Below are positions 7,648-17,935 of a stretch of DNA of 64,000 nt, one piece after another. Each line of letters begins with the position of its first letter. Within the stretch, counting starts at the first letter, position 1. Position numbers and translations under genes: made by a program. Source of the stretch: Marinihelvus sp963695135 (GTDB taxonomy: Bacteria; Pseudomonadota; Gammaproteobacteria; Xanthomonadales; SZUA-36). The notes below the pieces were generated by a model. That model had not been told where the DNA came from, did not search any database, and saw only the letters and a list, made by a program, of their open reading frames with translations. Location of the stretch: positions 654,457 through 718,456 of the forward strand of contig CAVOGA010000002.1 of the NCBI GenBank assembly GCA_963695135.1, in the 5' to 3' direction.

Positions 7648-9573
7648 CTAGCGCGATACCCCGAGGTTTTCCTCGAAGATCTCCACCCTGGCCTGCTCCC
7701 GCAGTTGCCGGACCAGCGCCCAGGCTTCGACACCGGCGTTGATCGTACCCATCATCATGCGTGCCTGGCGGGCCGCGATCAGCTGCCCGGCATCCACCGT
7801 GCCGTCGGTCACTGAATCCAACTCCACGAGGCTGTAGCCGGCAGCGGACTCAACCACCTTAAACAGCGGCTCGTCGCCCTCGGGCCGGGGCAGGCTGAAC
7901 ACTTCGCTGACGGTCAGCGGGTCAGGAAGCGTCGAGTTACGGCCGACGCTCTGCAAGTCCTGCACCAGCAGACCGGAGGCCCCGGCGACTTCATCCAGCG
8001 GCATGCCGGCTTCGACCTCCGCCAGCAGCGCGGCAGCCCGTTCCAGGGCAACGGCGCGGGCGGCATCTTGCTGTAAACCGGCAATTACCTCGGGGCGAAC
8101 CTCGTCGAGCGCCATGGTGCGCACCGGCTCATGCTCAAGGACGCGCAGCACGACCGCGTGCGACGGCCCCAGGTCAATCAGGTCGCTGGCCGAACCCTGC
8201 TCAAGCACCAGCTCGGAAAAGGCGGCTGCAACCACCTCCGGATTGGACGCTATGCCCAGCCCGCCGGCGCGCGTGAACGGCCCTTCGGTCTGGATATCCA
8301 GTTCCAGGTCCAGGGCGGCGGCCTCGAGCGTGGTCGGATCCTCGTAGACGATGTCGACCATGCGGTCGGCCAGGTCCAGGAACAGTCGCTCGCCCTGCTC
8401 TTCCATCGCCTCGGCGATCAGCACCTCGCGCGCCTCCTCGAAGGGCATACCCGCAGCCGGCTCGATATCGGTCAACATGATCACGTGCCAGCCGAAGCCG
8501 GTCTGCACCGGATCGGACACGGGGTTGTCCATGGACAACTCGTAAACCGCTGCCTCGAAGGATTCCGCCATGACGCCGGGCTCAATAAAACCGAGGTCAC
8601 CGCCCAGGGGCGCGGATCCGATGTCTTCCGAGTTAGCCTCGGCCAGGGCGGCAAAATCGTCACCCTCGCGGGCCTGGCGGGCGAGCGCTTCGGCCTGCAG
8701 CCGCGCAGCCTCGACTGCGGCGCTGTCAGCGTCCGCTGGGGCTTCTATAAGGATGTGGGACACCCTGCGGCGCTCCGGCACGATGAAACGGCCTTTCTGG
8801 GCCTCGTAGGCGGCCAGCAACGCGTCTTCTGACGGCATCTCGCCGACGGACATGGTCGACATGTCCAGGTCGAGAAATTCGATGACGACGGTTTCTTCCG
8901 TCAGGAAGCGGTCCAGGTGGTCCTCGTACCAGGCCTGCTGCTCGGCCTCCGAGAACACCGGCTCTACCGCGTTCGTATCAGCGGCGACGGTTACCACGCG
9001 GAAGCTGCGCGTCTGCTCGGTCAACGCGACAAATTCCTCGTACTCGCTGCGCGTGGCAAAGCTGGAGTCACGGATGCCCTGGGGCAAGGTGGACAGCACC
9101 GCGGAGCTGCGCAACTCCGATTCAAACTGGGGAATGGACATGCCCATGCTCTGGACCCGCGCCTGGTACACGTCGGCATTAAACACGCCCTCGACCTGGA
9201 AGGCGGGAATACTGCGAATGGTCTCGGCGAGGCGCGCATCGTCCACGGCCAGGTCCATGTCCATGGCCGCCTGGCGGAGCAGTTCCTCGTCAATCATCTG
9301 GTCGAGGTACTCCAGGCGCGCCACGAGACTGTCGTATTCCGCCGGATTGAACGCCTCGCCCATGCGCTGTTGCATGCCCCGTCGATAGTTGATGAAGCTC
9401 TGATTGAAGGCCTCGAAGGTGATCTCCTCGTCGTTCACCAATGCCACCTGGTTACCGCTGCCGGAAGACAGGTATTCGTTCACACCAACGAAGGCAAAGG
9501 GAACAATCAGGATTCCGAGAATTACCCACAGTGCGGGTCCAGTCAGTCGCTCACGTATTACTTGAAGAACCAT
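7648..9573 (-). CDS. ppiD: Periplasmic folding chaperone PpiD (parvulin-type PPIase)
   Basis: Inner-membrane-anchored periplasmic chaperone near the Sec translocon. The 641 residues match PpiD (623 in E. coli) rather than SurA. A single N-terminal transmembrane helix is at about residues 13-34 (GPALWVILGILIVPFAFVGV) after a positively charged start (RERLTG). A SurA-like chaperone region follows (about 40-230), then one parvulin domain (about 265-360) with VSHILIEAP, GDLGFIEPGVMAESFE and TGFGWHVIMLTDI. The C-terminal region is helical. Position after hupB and the tRNA-Val/Asp pair matches the conserved gammaproteobacterial order. Confidence 0.9.
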   Translation of the reverse strand: MVLQVIRERLTGPALWVILGILIVPFAFVGVNEYLSSGSGNQVALVNDEEITFEAFNQSFINYRRGMQQRMGEAFNPAEYDSLVARLEYLDQMIDEELLRQAAMDMDLAVDDARLAETIRSIPAFQVEGVFNADVYQARVQSMGMSIPQFESELRSSAVLSTLPQGIRDSSFATRSEYEEFVALTEQTRSFRVVTVAADTNAVEPVFSEAEQQAWYEDHLDRFLTEETVVIEFLDLDMSTMSVGEMPSEDALLAAYEAQKGRFIVPERRRVSHILIEAPADADSAAVEAARLQAEALARQAREGDDFAALAEANSEDIGSAPLGGDLGFIEPGVMAESFEAAVYELSMDNPVSDPVQTGFGWHVIMLTDIEPAAGMPFEEAREVLIAEAMEEQGERLFLDLADRMVDIVYEDPTTLEAAALDLELDIQTEGPFTRAGGLGIASNPEVVAAAFSELVLEQGSASDLIDLGPSHAVVLRVLEHEPVRTMALDEVRPEVIAGLQQDAARAVALERAAALLAEVEAGMPLDEVAGASGLLVQDLQSVGRNSTLPDPLTVSEVFSLPRPEGDEPLFKVVESAAGYSLVELDSVTDGTVDAGQLIAARQARMMMGTINAGVEAWALVRQLREQARVEIFEENLGVSR

Positions 9574-9673
9574 GTTGCCGAGACATCCATCTGTTGTGGC
9601 GCGGCGAGCAAGCCGCTGCGGGCCTCGCCAGGCGCCTGTTAATTGCTACAGGGCCAAACTTTAAATCCCATTA

Positions 9674-9701
9674 AAGAAAAGGGCGCCGGTGGCGCCCTTC
9701 T
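9674..9701 (-). terminator. Terminator after the hupB-tRNA-Val-tRNA-Asp unit
   Basis: On the minus strand GGGCGCC-ACC-GGCGCCC is followed by TTTTCTTT, directly after the tRNA-Asp 3' end. It probably ends the transcript that carries hupB and both tRNAs. Confidence 0.88.
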
Positions 9702-9707
9702 CGGTAG

Positions 9708-9784
9708 TGGCGGAGTGGACGGGACTCGAACCCGCGACCCCCGGCGTGACAGGCCGGTATTCTAACCAACTGAACTACCACTCC
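9708..9784 (-). tRNA. tRNA-Asp (GTC)
   Basis: 77 nt with encoded CCA. The 7-bp acceptor GGAGTGG/CCACTCC, the D-arm, the anticodon loop CTGTCAC (anticodon GTC) and the T-loop GGTTCGAGTCC all fold and resemble E. coli tRNA-Asp closely. It is the last gene before the terminator at 9674-9701. Confidence 0.97.
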
Positions 9785-9793
9785 ATTTTTTAC

Positions 9794-9869
9794 TGGTGGG
9801 TGCTGACGGGCTCGAACCGCCGACCCTCGCCTTGTAAGGGCGATGCTCTCCCAACTGAGCTAAGCACCC
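9794..9869 (-). tRNA. tRNA-Val (TAC)
   Basis: 76 nt with encoded CCA. Acceptor GGGTGCT/AGCACCC, anticodon loop CTTACAA (anticodon TAC) and T-loop GGTTCGAGCC are present. It starts 12 nt after the hupB stop and is followed 9 nt later by tRNA-Asp, so the three genes form one transcription unit. Confidence 0.97.
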
Positions 9870-9881
9870 GCGAAAGGCGCG

Positions 9882-10154
9882 TCAGTTTACGGCATCCTTA
9901 AGGGCTTTACCAGCCTTGAACGCGGGATTGTTTGAGGCCTTGATTTTGATCGTTTCACCGGTGCGCGGGTTACGGCCGGTACGCGCGGCACGGTGACGCA
10001 CGGTGAAGGTACCGAAGCCAACCAGGGACACGGTGTTGCCCTGCTGCAGGGCCTTGGCAATGCTGTCCGTGGCGGCGTCAAGCGCGCGACCAGCGTCGGC
10101 CTTGGTCAGACCGGCGGAATCAGCAATTGCATCAATAAGTTCAGATTTGTTCAT
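9882..10154 (-). CDS. hupB: DNA-binding protein HU-beta
   Basis: Nucleoid-associated histone-like protein, 90 residues, the standard HU length. The start MNKSELIDAIADSAGLTKADA and the DNA-binding beta-arm region GFGTFTVRHRAARTGRNPRTG, followed by the IKIKASNNPAFKAGKALKDAVN end, are diagnostic. The ribosome site GGAG lies 10 nt upstream of the ATG. The gene follows lon on the same strand with about 390 nt between, and precedes the tRNA-Val/Asp pair. Confidence 0.96.
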   Translation of the reverse strand: MNKSELIDAIADSAGLTKADAGRALDAATDSIAKALQQGNTVSLVGFGTFTVRHRAARTGRNPRTGETIKIKASNNPAFKAGKALKDAVN

Positions 10155-10494
10155 TCTTGCACTCCAATTGTTTTATCAAGTGTCTTGCGAATTGGCATGG
10201 GCTGTATCAGGGTGATGGCAAAGCATTGAACCATTCGAAAAATCCCCTTAACCCCGGGCTTGCCTTTTTAACCCGGGAGGCTTGCAGGTCGCGGCCTGCG
10301 TAGCGTGCGGGAGATACTAATACACCCCCAACGAAAGGCGCAACAGCTTTTCAGGCGGTTTTCGGAGGGAAAGGATGAGCTAGCGCGGGCAAGCGCCTAA
10401 TTTGTATCGGAACCCCGCAAATGAGTCGCTTTAACGAGTTTCTAACAGCTTGCCGTCAGCACGTCGAACCCCGGGCTTCTGACCACCGCAACAC
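10155..10494. other. Intergenic region between lon and hupB
   Basis: About 340 nt without a supportable gene. It should hold the hupB promoter (read leftward), since a terminator closes lon on the other side. I see AT-rich stretches but no element close enough to both promoter hexamers to annotate, and the short frames here overlap hupB antisense. Confidence 0.4.
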
Positions 10495-10521
10495 AAAAAA
10501 GCGGCGCCGAAGCGCCGCTTG
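10495..10521 (-). terminator. lon terminator
   Basis: On the minus strand AAGCGGCGC, a TTCG tetraloop and GCGCCGCTT form a 9-bp stem, followed by a short T-tract. It lies about 20 nt after the lon stop codon at 10543. Confidence 0.9.
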
Positions 10522-10542
10522 TTTAACCCGGATCCAGGTCGC

Positions 10543-12968
10543 TCAATGCGGTCGAATCTTTTCCGCATCGGCCTCAGCGTCTTTCACTGAAGCCTTTTCA
10601 TTTTCGACCAGCAATTTCTCACCCACCGGCACTTCCACCAGCGCCAGGTTCAGCACCTCGTCAATGGTCGCGACCGGACGGATGTCCAGCTTGCGGATAA
10701 TGTTCTTCGGAATATCCGCCAGGTCCTTTTCGTTTTCCTTGGGAATGATCACCATGCGCATGCCACCGCGATGGGCCGCCAGCAGTTTTTCCTTCAGGCC
10801 GCCAATCGGCAGCACCTTGCCGCGCAGGGTGATCTCACCGGTCATGGCCACATCGGCGCGCACCGGGATGCGTGTCAGCGCCGATACAATCGCCGTGCAC
10901 ATGGCAATACCCGCGCTGGGCCCGTCCTTGGGCGTGGCGCCTTCCGGCACGTGCACGTGGGCGTCCATGGTCTTGTGGAAGTCCTCGTCGATACCCAGCA
11001 GCTTCGCGCGGCTGCGCACCACCGTCATGGCGGCCTGGATCGACTCCTTCATCACATCGCCGAGGTGACCGGTAAAGGTCAGCGCGCCCTTGCCGGGCAC
11101 CAGGGTGGCCTCGATGGTCAGCAGCTCGCCGCCCACCTCGGTCCACGCCAGGCCGGTGACCTGCCCGACCTCGTTCGTTTCCTCGGCCACGCCGTAGCTG
11201 AAACGCTTCACACCCAGGAAGGACTCCAGGTTGCGCGCGGTCACGGACAGGGATTTGCGGCCCTTCTCCAGCGCCAGGCGTCTTGACGTCTTGCGGCAGA
11301 TCTTGGCAATCTCTCGCTCCAGGTTACGCACCCCGGACTCACGCGTGTAATAGCGGATGATGTCCAGCAATACCTGTTCGGAGACGGTCAGTTCATCGTC
11401 GCGCAGGCCGTGCTGCTCCATCTGCTTGGGCAGCAGGTAGCGTTCGGCAATAGTCTGCTTCTCATCCTCGGTGTAGCCGGGAATGCGGATCACTTCCATG
11501 CGGTCCAGCAGCGGGCCCGGGATGTTCAGGGAGTTGGCCGTGGCGATGAACATGACCTCGCTACAGGTCCAGATCGACCTCCAGGTAGTGGTCGTTGAAG
11601 GCATGGTTCTGTTCCGGGTCGAGCACTTCGAGCAGCGCCGACGACGGGTCGCCACGGAAGTCCATGGACATCTTGTCCAGCTCATCGAGCATGAACAGCG
11701 GATTGCGCGTGCCGACCTTGGCCATGTTCTGCACCAGGCGCCCCGGCATGGAGCCGATATAGGTGCGACGGTGACCGCGGATCTCGGCCTCGTCACGCAC
11801 GCCGCCCAGGCTCATGCGCACGAACTTGCGCCCGGTCGCGCTGGCGATGGAACGGCCCAGGGAGGTTTTACCCACACCCGGCGGGCCCACCAGGCACAGT
11901 ATCGGGCCCTTCATGGCCTTCACACGCTGCTGTACGGCCAGGTACTCGAGAATGCGCTCCTTGACCTTCTCCAGGCCGTAGTGGTCGGCCTCGAGGATCG
12001 CCTCGGCCTTGTCGAGTTGCTTCATGACCCGCGAGCGCTTCTTCCACGGCACCGACAGGATCCAGTCGATGTAGTTGCGCACCACGGTCGCCTCGGCCGA
12101 CATCGGCGACATCATCTTGAGCTTGTTGAGCTCCGAGACGCGATTTTTTCTTGGCCTCCGCGCTCATGCCCGCCTCTTCGATGCGGCGCTCCAGGTCTTC
12201 CAGGTCGTTGGGCGCGTCGTCCAGGTCACCCAGCTCTTTCTGGATGGCCTTCATCTGTTCGTTCAGGTAGTACTCGCGCTGGCACTTCTCCATCTGCGTC
12301 TTGACCCGCCCGCGGATGCGCTTTTCCAGCTGCAGAACCTCCATCTCGCCTTCCACCAGGCCCATCAGGTGCTCGATGCGTTGGCATGGGCGCTGCCCAT
12401 TTCCAGCAGTTCCTGCTTTTGCTCCAGGCGGATGGACAGGTGCGCCGCAACCGTATCGGCCAGGCGCGAGGGATCGTCGATGCCGGCCAGGGTGGTGAGC
12501 AGTTCCGGCGGAATCTTGCGGTTGAGCTTGACGTACTGCTCGAACACGCCCACCAGGGAGCGCATGGCTACTTCCAGCTCTTTTTCGCCCGCCGTCACCG
12601 TGCTGTCGAGCGGCTCCCACTGACCTTCGAAGTACTCGTCATTCTTCGGTGAGCCTGGTGATCTTGACACGCTCGCCACCTTCGACCAGCACCTTGGTGG
12701 TGCCATCGGGCAGGCGCAGCAACTGCAGCACGGTGGACAGGGTGCCGACGTCATACAGGTCGTCGATGCCCGGCTCATCCACATCCGGGCTTTTCTGCGT
12801 GACCAGCAGGATGCGTTTGTCCACGTTCATGGCCTGGTCCAGCGCCTGGATGGAGCGCTCACGACCCACGAACAGCGGTATGACCATGTAGGGATAAACC
12901 ACCACGTCACGCAGGCTCAGTACCGGCGTGGGCTGGGTCGCGGGTACAGTATTTTCAGTTTCAGACAT
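10543..12968 (-). CDS. lon: ATP-dependent protease Lon (four frameshifts in this sequence)
   Basis: AAA+ serine protease that degrades misfolded and regulatory proteins. The reading frame is broken four times but all parts of a full Lon of about 808 residues are present in order: N-domain from MSETENTVPATQPTP (ATG 12968) with LRDVVVYPYMVIPLFVGRE; coiled region QREYYLNEQMKAIQKELG; Walker A GPPGVGKTSLG and Walker B PLFMLDELDK; sensor HYLEVDLDL; and protease domain with DGPSAGIAMCTAI (catalytic Ser) and GGLKEKLLAAHRGG (catalytic Lys). Breaks lie near 12645, 12385, 12146-12151 (A6 where A5 restores the frame) and at 11563 (extra base). Since each is repaired by one base, I read them as assembly errors. 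Confidence 0.93.
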
Positions 12969-13144
12969 TCGATGTTCCGTTCCGGGGTTACAGCGGAACA
13001 GCTGCAACACGCTGTGATCAAGAATACATGAAGCCGGGGTCACCCGGCTGGAGATATCCTAGATATTGGAGCGGAATGCGCGAATTCAAACCGGAACCGG
13101 CCTGAATCACCTCGCCAGGGCCGGCGAGGATGACGGCTGATGAC

Positions 13145-14419
13145 CTATTCCTGGCCGCTGGCAGTCTGCGGCTGGTTCTCGTACAGCATCAACGGCTCGG
13201 CCTCGCCTTCGATCACGGACTCGTCGACCACGACCTTGGTGACGCCTTCCATGGACGGCAGCTCGTACATGGAGTCGAGCAGCACGCTCTCGAGGATGGT
13301 GCGCAGGCCGCGGGCGCCGGTTTTGCGGGCCATGGCCTTGCGGGCAATGGCGCGCAGGGCATCGTCACGGATGTCGAGCTCGCAGCCTTCCATCTGGAAC
13401 AGCAGGCCGTACTGCTTGACCAGGGCGTTCTTGCGGCTCGACCAGGATCCGCACCAGGGCGTCCTCGTCCAGCTCCCGCAGCGTGGCGACCACCGGCAGG
13501 CGGCCGACAAACTCGGGGATCAGGCCGTACTTGACCAGGTCTTCCGGCTCTACCTTGGCCAGCATTTCGCCGATGTCGACCTTGTTCTCGATGGACTTCA
13601 CCTACGGCGGAGAAGCCGATACCGGACTTGGCGGAGCGGTCCTGGATGACTTTTTCCAGGCCGGCAAAGGCGCCACCGCAGATAAACAGGATCTGGCCGG
13701 TGTTGACCTGCAGGAACTCCTGCTGCGGATGCTTACGGCCGCCCTGCGGCGGCACCGAGGCGACGGTGCCTTCGATCAGCTTGAGCAGCGCCTGCTGCAC
13801 GCCTTCCCCGGACACATCGCGGGTGATGGAGGGGTTTTCCGCCTTGCGCGAAACCTTGTCGATTTCGTCGATGTAGACAATGCCGGTCTGGGCCTTCTCC
13901 ACATCGTAATCGCACTTCTGCAGCAGCTTCTGGATGATGTTTTCCACGTCCTCGCCCACGTAACCGGCTTCGGTCAGCGTGGTGGCATCGGCAATGGTGA
14001 ACGGCACGTTCAGCATGCGCGCCAGCGTTTCGGCCAGCAGGGTCTTGCCCGAGCCGGTGGGACCGATGAGCAGGATGTTGCTCTTGGTCAGCTCGATGTC
14101 TTCGTCATTGCGACCGGGCTCAAGGCGCTTGTAGTGGTTGTACACCGCCACCGACGAGCACTTTCTTGGCCTCTTCCTGGCCGATGACGTACTCGTCCAG
14201 GAAGGCGTGGATTTCCCGCGGAATGGGCAGGGACTCGCGATCTGTGCCGCTGGCTTCTTCCAGCTCCTCGCGGATGATGTCGTTGCACAGCTCAACGCAC
14301 TCATCGCAGATGTAGACACTGGGTCCGGCAATCAGCTTGCGCACCTCGTGCTGGCTTTTGCCGCAGAAGGAGCAGTACAGGATCTTGCCGTCGTTGCCGC
14401 CTTGCTCTTTATCGCTCAT
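13145..14419 (-). CDS. clpX: ATP-dependent Clp protease ATP-binding subunit ClpX (three frameshifts)
   Basis: Hexameric unfoldase that feeds proteins to ClpP. The reconstructed protein of about 424 residues has the N-terminal zinc-binding domain (CSFCGK ... CDECVELC), Walker A GPTGSGKT, the pore loop AGYVGED, Walker B IVYIDEIDK and the arginine-finger region EFVGRLPV. The IGF-type ClpP-contact loop region (QTGIVYIDEI onward to SGIGFSA) is in place. Single-base breaks are seen near 14155, 13604 and 13434, each repairable by removing one base. The start ATG 14419 (MSDKEQGGNDGK) follows clpP with a GAGGAAG site upstream. Confidence 0.94.
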
Positions 14420-14480
14420 TCGGTCGCTATCTTCCTCAATGCTGTTCTAACTATACGCTCTATCGAACTGAAACGATACT

Positions 14481-15097
14481 TTATTTCTTCGCTTCTTGCT
14501 TGCTGTGTGTCAAGCACGTGGTCAATCAGACCGTAGTCCTTGGCCATGTCCGGCGCCCATGAAGTTATCGCGCTCGGTATCATTGGCGATGGTCTCAACC
14601 GGCTGCCCGTGTGACTCGCCAGCAGTTCGTTCAGTTGCTCGCGGATTTTCAGGATCTCGCGGGCGTGGATATCGATATCCGTCGCCTGGCCCTGGAAACC
14701 GCCCAGCGGCTGGTGAATCATGACGCGCGAATGCGGCAGGCTGTAGCGCTTGCCCTTGGCGCCGGCCGCCAGCAACACGCGCGCCCATGCTGGCCGCCTG
14801 CCCCACCACATGGTGGAAACGTCGGGCTTGATGAACTGCATGGTGTCGTAAATCGCCAGGCCGGCAGTGACCACGCCACCCGGGCGAGTTGATGTAGAGG
14901 TTGATGTCCTTGTCCGGGTTTTCCGACTCGAGGAACAACAACTGCGCGACCACCAGGTTGGCCATGTGGTCGTCAATCGGTCCGACCACGAAAACCACGC
15001 GCTCCTTGAGCAGGCGCGAGTAGATATCGTAGGCACGCTCACCGCGGGCGGTCTGCTCGACCACCATCGGGACCAGGTTAAGGGCCTTGGTTTCCAT
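14481..15097 (-). CDS. clpP: ATP-dependent Clp protease proteolytic subunit ClpP (several frameshifts)
   Basis: Serine peptidase forming the ClpXP/ClpAP barrel. The start chosen is ATG 15097 (METKALNLVPMVVEQT), because AAGGGA lies 8 nt upstream; ATG 15103 is too close to that site. Recognisable parts: YSRLLKERVVFVVGPIDD, LYINSPGG, GQAASMGA (catalytic Ser), SRVMIHQPLGG (catalytic His), ERDNFMGAD and KDYGLIDHVL. Breaks fall near 14885, 14813, 14785, 14620, 14555 and 14512. Removing one base at 14512-14513 gives the tail VLTHSKQEAKK and a TAA at 14481; without that correction the frame would run to 14416 and overlap clpX. The unit is tig-clpP-clpX. Confidence 0.9.
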
Positions 15098-15099
15098 AC

Positions 15100-16415
15100 T
15101 CATAGTCCCTTGCGCTGATTCGGCTGCGGCATTGATCAGTTCTTTGAAGCTCATGGCTTGCGCCTCCACTTTAGCGTTCTCGAGCGCCCAGTCAACCACC
15201 TGTTCTTCGAGCACGGAGCTCTCGATGGCCCGCATCATTTCCGGGTTGTTGTAGTACATCTGCACCACTTCCTGCGACTGCTCGTAGGTATCCGCCACGG
15301 TCTCAATGGCTTGCCGGACCCGGGCGCCGTCAACCAGGATGTCGTTCTGGCGGGCAATTTCGCCGATCAGCAGACCCGCCTTGACGCGCCGGCGGGCGAT
15401 GTCCATGTACTTTTCGACCTTGCTGATTGTCCGGTTGTTCACCCCGCTGCTGCGCATCACGCGCCTGCAGCTGGCTGGCCTCGTTGTGCACCATGGACTC
15501 GGGCACTTCCAGCTCCGGGAAGACGTCGATCAGGCGCTTGAGCACCTGGGTTTTCACGTAGGTCAGGCGGGCGCCTTTCAGTTCCCGTTCGAGGTTGGCG
15601 CGCACTTCCGAGCGCATCTCGTCCATGGCGCCGCTTTCAATGGCAAACGACCGGATGAACTCCTCGTCGATCTCGGGCAGGGTCTCTTCGCGAACACTGT
15701 CCACCTTGATGGTGGTCATGGCCGTCTTGCCCGCCAGCTCATCAACGTTGAACTGGTCAGGAAAGGTCAGCTCCACCTCGACTTCGGTACCGGGCGCCTG
15801 CTTCTTGAGCACTTTTTCCAGCTCGTCGAAGCCTGACTGGCCGATGATGATGCCCAGCAGGGTCATGCCCTCTTCCGGATAACGGCCGTCGTCGGTGCTC
15901 GCGGCATACTCAAACAGCACCTGGTCGCCCTTGCTTCGGCTTGCGCTCTACCGCGGCCCAGTCCCGGCGCTGCTCGCGCAAGGGTTTGCAGCATTTCGTC
16001 AATGTCCGCATCGGAAATCTCGGTTTCCGGCGCCTTCAGATCCAGGCTCAGCCGGATCGATTTTCCCGAATTCCGGGAACACCTCGATGGTCGCGGTGAA
16101 CTCGAGATCCTTGTCGCCTTCCAGCTCGGGCACGCTCTCGATCACCGGGTTACCGGCAGGCTTGAGCGACTCCTGGCGAATGGCATCGTAGAGCGAGGAC
16201 TGCATCGTCTGGGACAGGATCTCGTTCCGGACACTGCTGCCGTAGCGCTGCTTGAGCACGTTCATCGGAATGCGACCCGGTCGGAACCCCTTCAGGCGCG
16301 CTGTCTTGCCAATCTCGCGCAGACGTTCCTCGATCTTGCCCAGCACTTCTCCGGCGGGCACCTGTACGGTCAGGCGGCGTTGCAGACCACCTGAATTCTC
16401 AACCGTTACTTGCAT
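15100..16415 (-). CDS. tig: Trigger factor (several frameshifts)
   Basis: Ribosome-associated chaperone and peptidyl-prolyl isomerase. Reconstructed length is about 437 residues, as expected (432 in E. coli). The N-terminal ribosome-binding domain contains the signature FRPGRIPMNVLKQRYG (G-F-R-x-G-K-x-P type), the FKBP-type domain has FEYAASTDDGRYPEEGMTLLGIIIGQ, and the C-terminal arms contain VPESMVHNEASQLQ and EEQVVDWALENAKV. Breaks near 16066, 15983, 15938, 15463 and 15130 are each one base. With the last one repaired the protein ends FKELINPQPNQRKGL and stops at 15100, overlapping the clpP start region. Confidence 0.92.
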
Positions 16416-16551
16416 GAAACTAAACCTTCCTTATCAATAGCCCTGCTCTGTTCGGAACGCCCTGCTTGCGGGGAGACGTTACGGCGGCGGGGTCTGCGGG
16501 CCGGGCCAGCGGTGGACCGGGCGGGAAATCGTTGCATTGATCACGTCAAAG

Positions 16552-16637
<86 letters not shown>

Positions 16638-16822
16638 TCTTAAGACGCCAAGCCAGCGTTCCATTTTACCTGAAAAGACAAACGCAAGGTGTGTAGTTCG
16701 CGCAACAGGTAAGTGTAGACGCACCGGGCGCATTTCAAGACGTACCCAGCCATCAAAGGTGCTGGCCTGGCCCGCGCAAAAGCCGGGCTTAAGCCGCCAC
16801 GCGACTCTGCTAAGCTCGACGC

Positions 16823-17902
16823 ATGACGCGGGCGCGGCGCTTTCCTTTGAGGTTTACCCACCTGGCCTACTGGCTGGCCGTCCTGGTACCCCTGCTGATA
16901 CCACTGGGATGGGCCCTGCGCGGGCAACCGGGCTTCGAGGTGCTGTTTGCCTGGCTGACCCCGCTGGTGCTGTTCGTGCTGCTGCCCGTGGCGGATGCCC
17001 TCATCGGTCGCGATGTTCGCGACCCCGCGCCGGACACCCGCTCGGCCATAAGCGACACGGCGGTGCCTGCTGTCGCGGCCATCAGCTATTTCGCTGTGCT
17101 GGGCTGGGCCCTGGCGACAGTGGCCAAACACCCCGCGGACTTTCCGCCGCTGGCGCTGCTGGGCTGGGTCGTTTCCCTGGCCAATGCCGGCGGCGTGATC
17201 GCCATCAATGTCGCGCACGAACTGATCCATCGCCGCAGCGCCTGGCAGCAACAGCTCGGCGGCCTGCTGCTGTCCTGCACCTGGTATGGCTGCTTCAAGC
17301 TGGAGCACCCGCGCTGGCATCACGTAAAGGTCGCCACGCCGGAAGATCCCAGTTCCGCACCCAGGGGCAGCAGTGTCTACACGCAGGTGCCGCGGGCATT
17401 GCTGTTGAACACCCGCTGCGGCTGGGCGCTGGGGGCCGAGGCCGCGCGCCGGGCGGGACGCCCGCCGTGGATGAACGAGATGCTGGCCTGGTACGGCATC
17501 AGCGCCGCGCTCACCCTGGCCGTGGTGCTGAACTGGGGCGTCCTGGCGGGATTCGTATTTGTGGGCCAGGCCATCGGCGCGGCAGCCCTGCTGGAGGTGG
17601 TCAACTACGTGGAGCACTACGGACTGCGCCGCCAGCGGCTGGAGAATGGCCGCTTCGAGCCGCCGCGCAAGCAACACAGCTGGGATGCGGATTTCTGGCT
17701 CAGCAACGCGCTGCTGATCCAGTTGCCCCGGCACGCGGACCACCATGTCAACCCGACCCGCCCCTTCCCTGCCCTGCAACGCAGCAGCGAAGCGCCGCAG
17801 CTGCCCTTCGGCTATGCGACGGCGGTGCTCGTTGCATTGCTGCCGCCGCTGTGGCGACAGGTCATGGATAAAAGGCTGACGGCGCAGGACACCCGGGACT
17901 AG
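16823..17902 (+). CDS. AlkB-type membrane di-iron hydroxylase (alkane 1-monooxygenase family)
   Basis: Integral membrane non-haem di-iron monooxygenase, predicted to hydroxylate the terminal methyl group of alkanes or related lipids using rubredoxin-delivered electrons. The histidine boxes of the AlkB family are complete: AHELIHRR (about residue 131), EHPRWHHVKVATPEDP (about 168), NYVEHYGLRR (about 269) and LPRHADHHVNPTRPF (about 306). About six hydrophobic segments surround them. At 359 residues it is shorter than typical AlkB (about 400), and no rubredoxin gene is adjacent, so its substrate may not be an alkane. It is convergent with the EamA exporter. Confidence 0.85.
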   Translation: MTRARRFPLRFTHLAYWLAVLVPLLIPLGWALRGQPGFEVLFAWLTPLVLFVLLPVADALIGRDVRDPAPDTRSAISDTAVPAVAAISYFAVLGWALATVAKHPADFPPLALLGWVVSLANAGGVIAINVAHELIHRRSAWQQQLGGLLLSCTWYGCFKLEHPRWHHVKVATPEDPSSAPRGSSVYTQVPRALLLNTRCGWALGAEAARRAGRPPWMNEMLAWYGISAALTLAVVLNWGVLAGFVFVGQAIGAAALLEVVNYVEHYGLRRQRLENGRFEPPRKQHSWDADFWLSNALLIQLPRHADHHVNPTRPFPALQRSSEAPQLPFGYATAVLVALLPPLWRQVMDKRLTAQDTRD

Positions 17903-17935
17903 CGCGGGCGCCGGCCGGCGTGCCGGTCAATACCT

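Noticed and set aside
10543..16415. Pseudogenes of lon, clpX, clpP and tig
   Set aside because: All catalytic motifs survive across the frames, the genes keep the conserved order, and single-base repair restores each. Assembly indels explain the breaks better than decay of four essential or near-essential genes.
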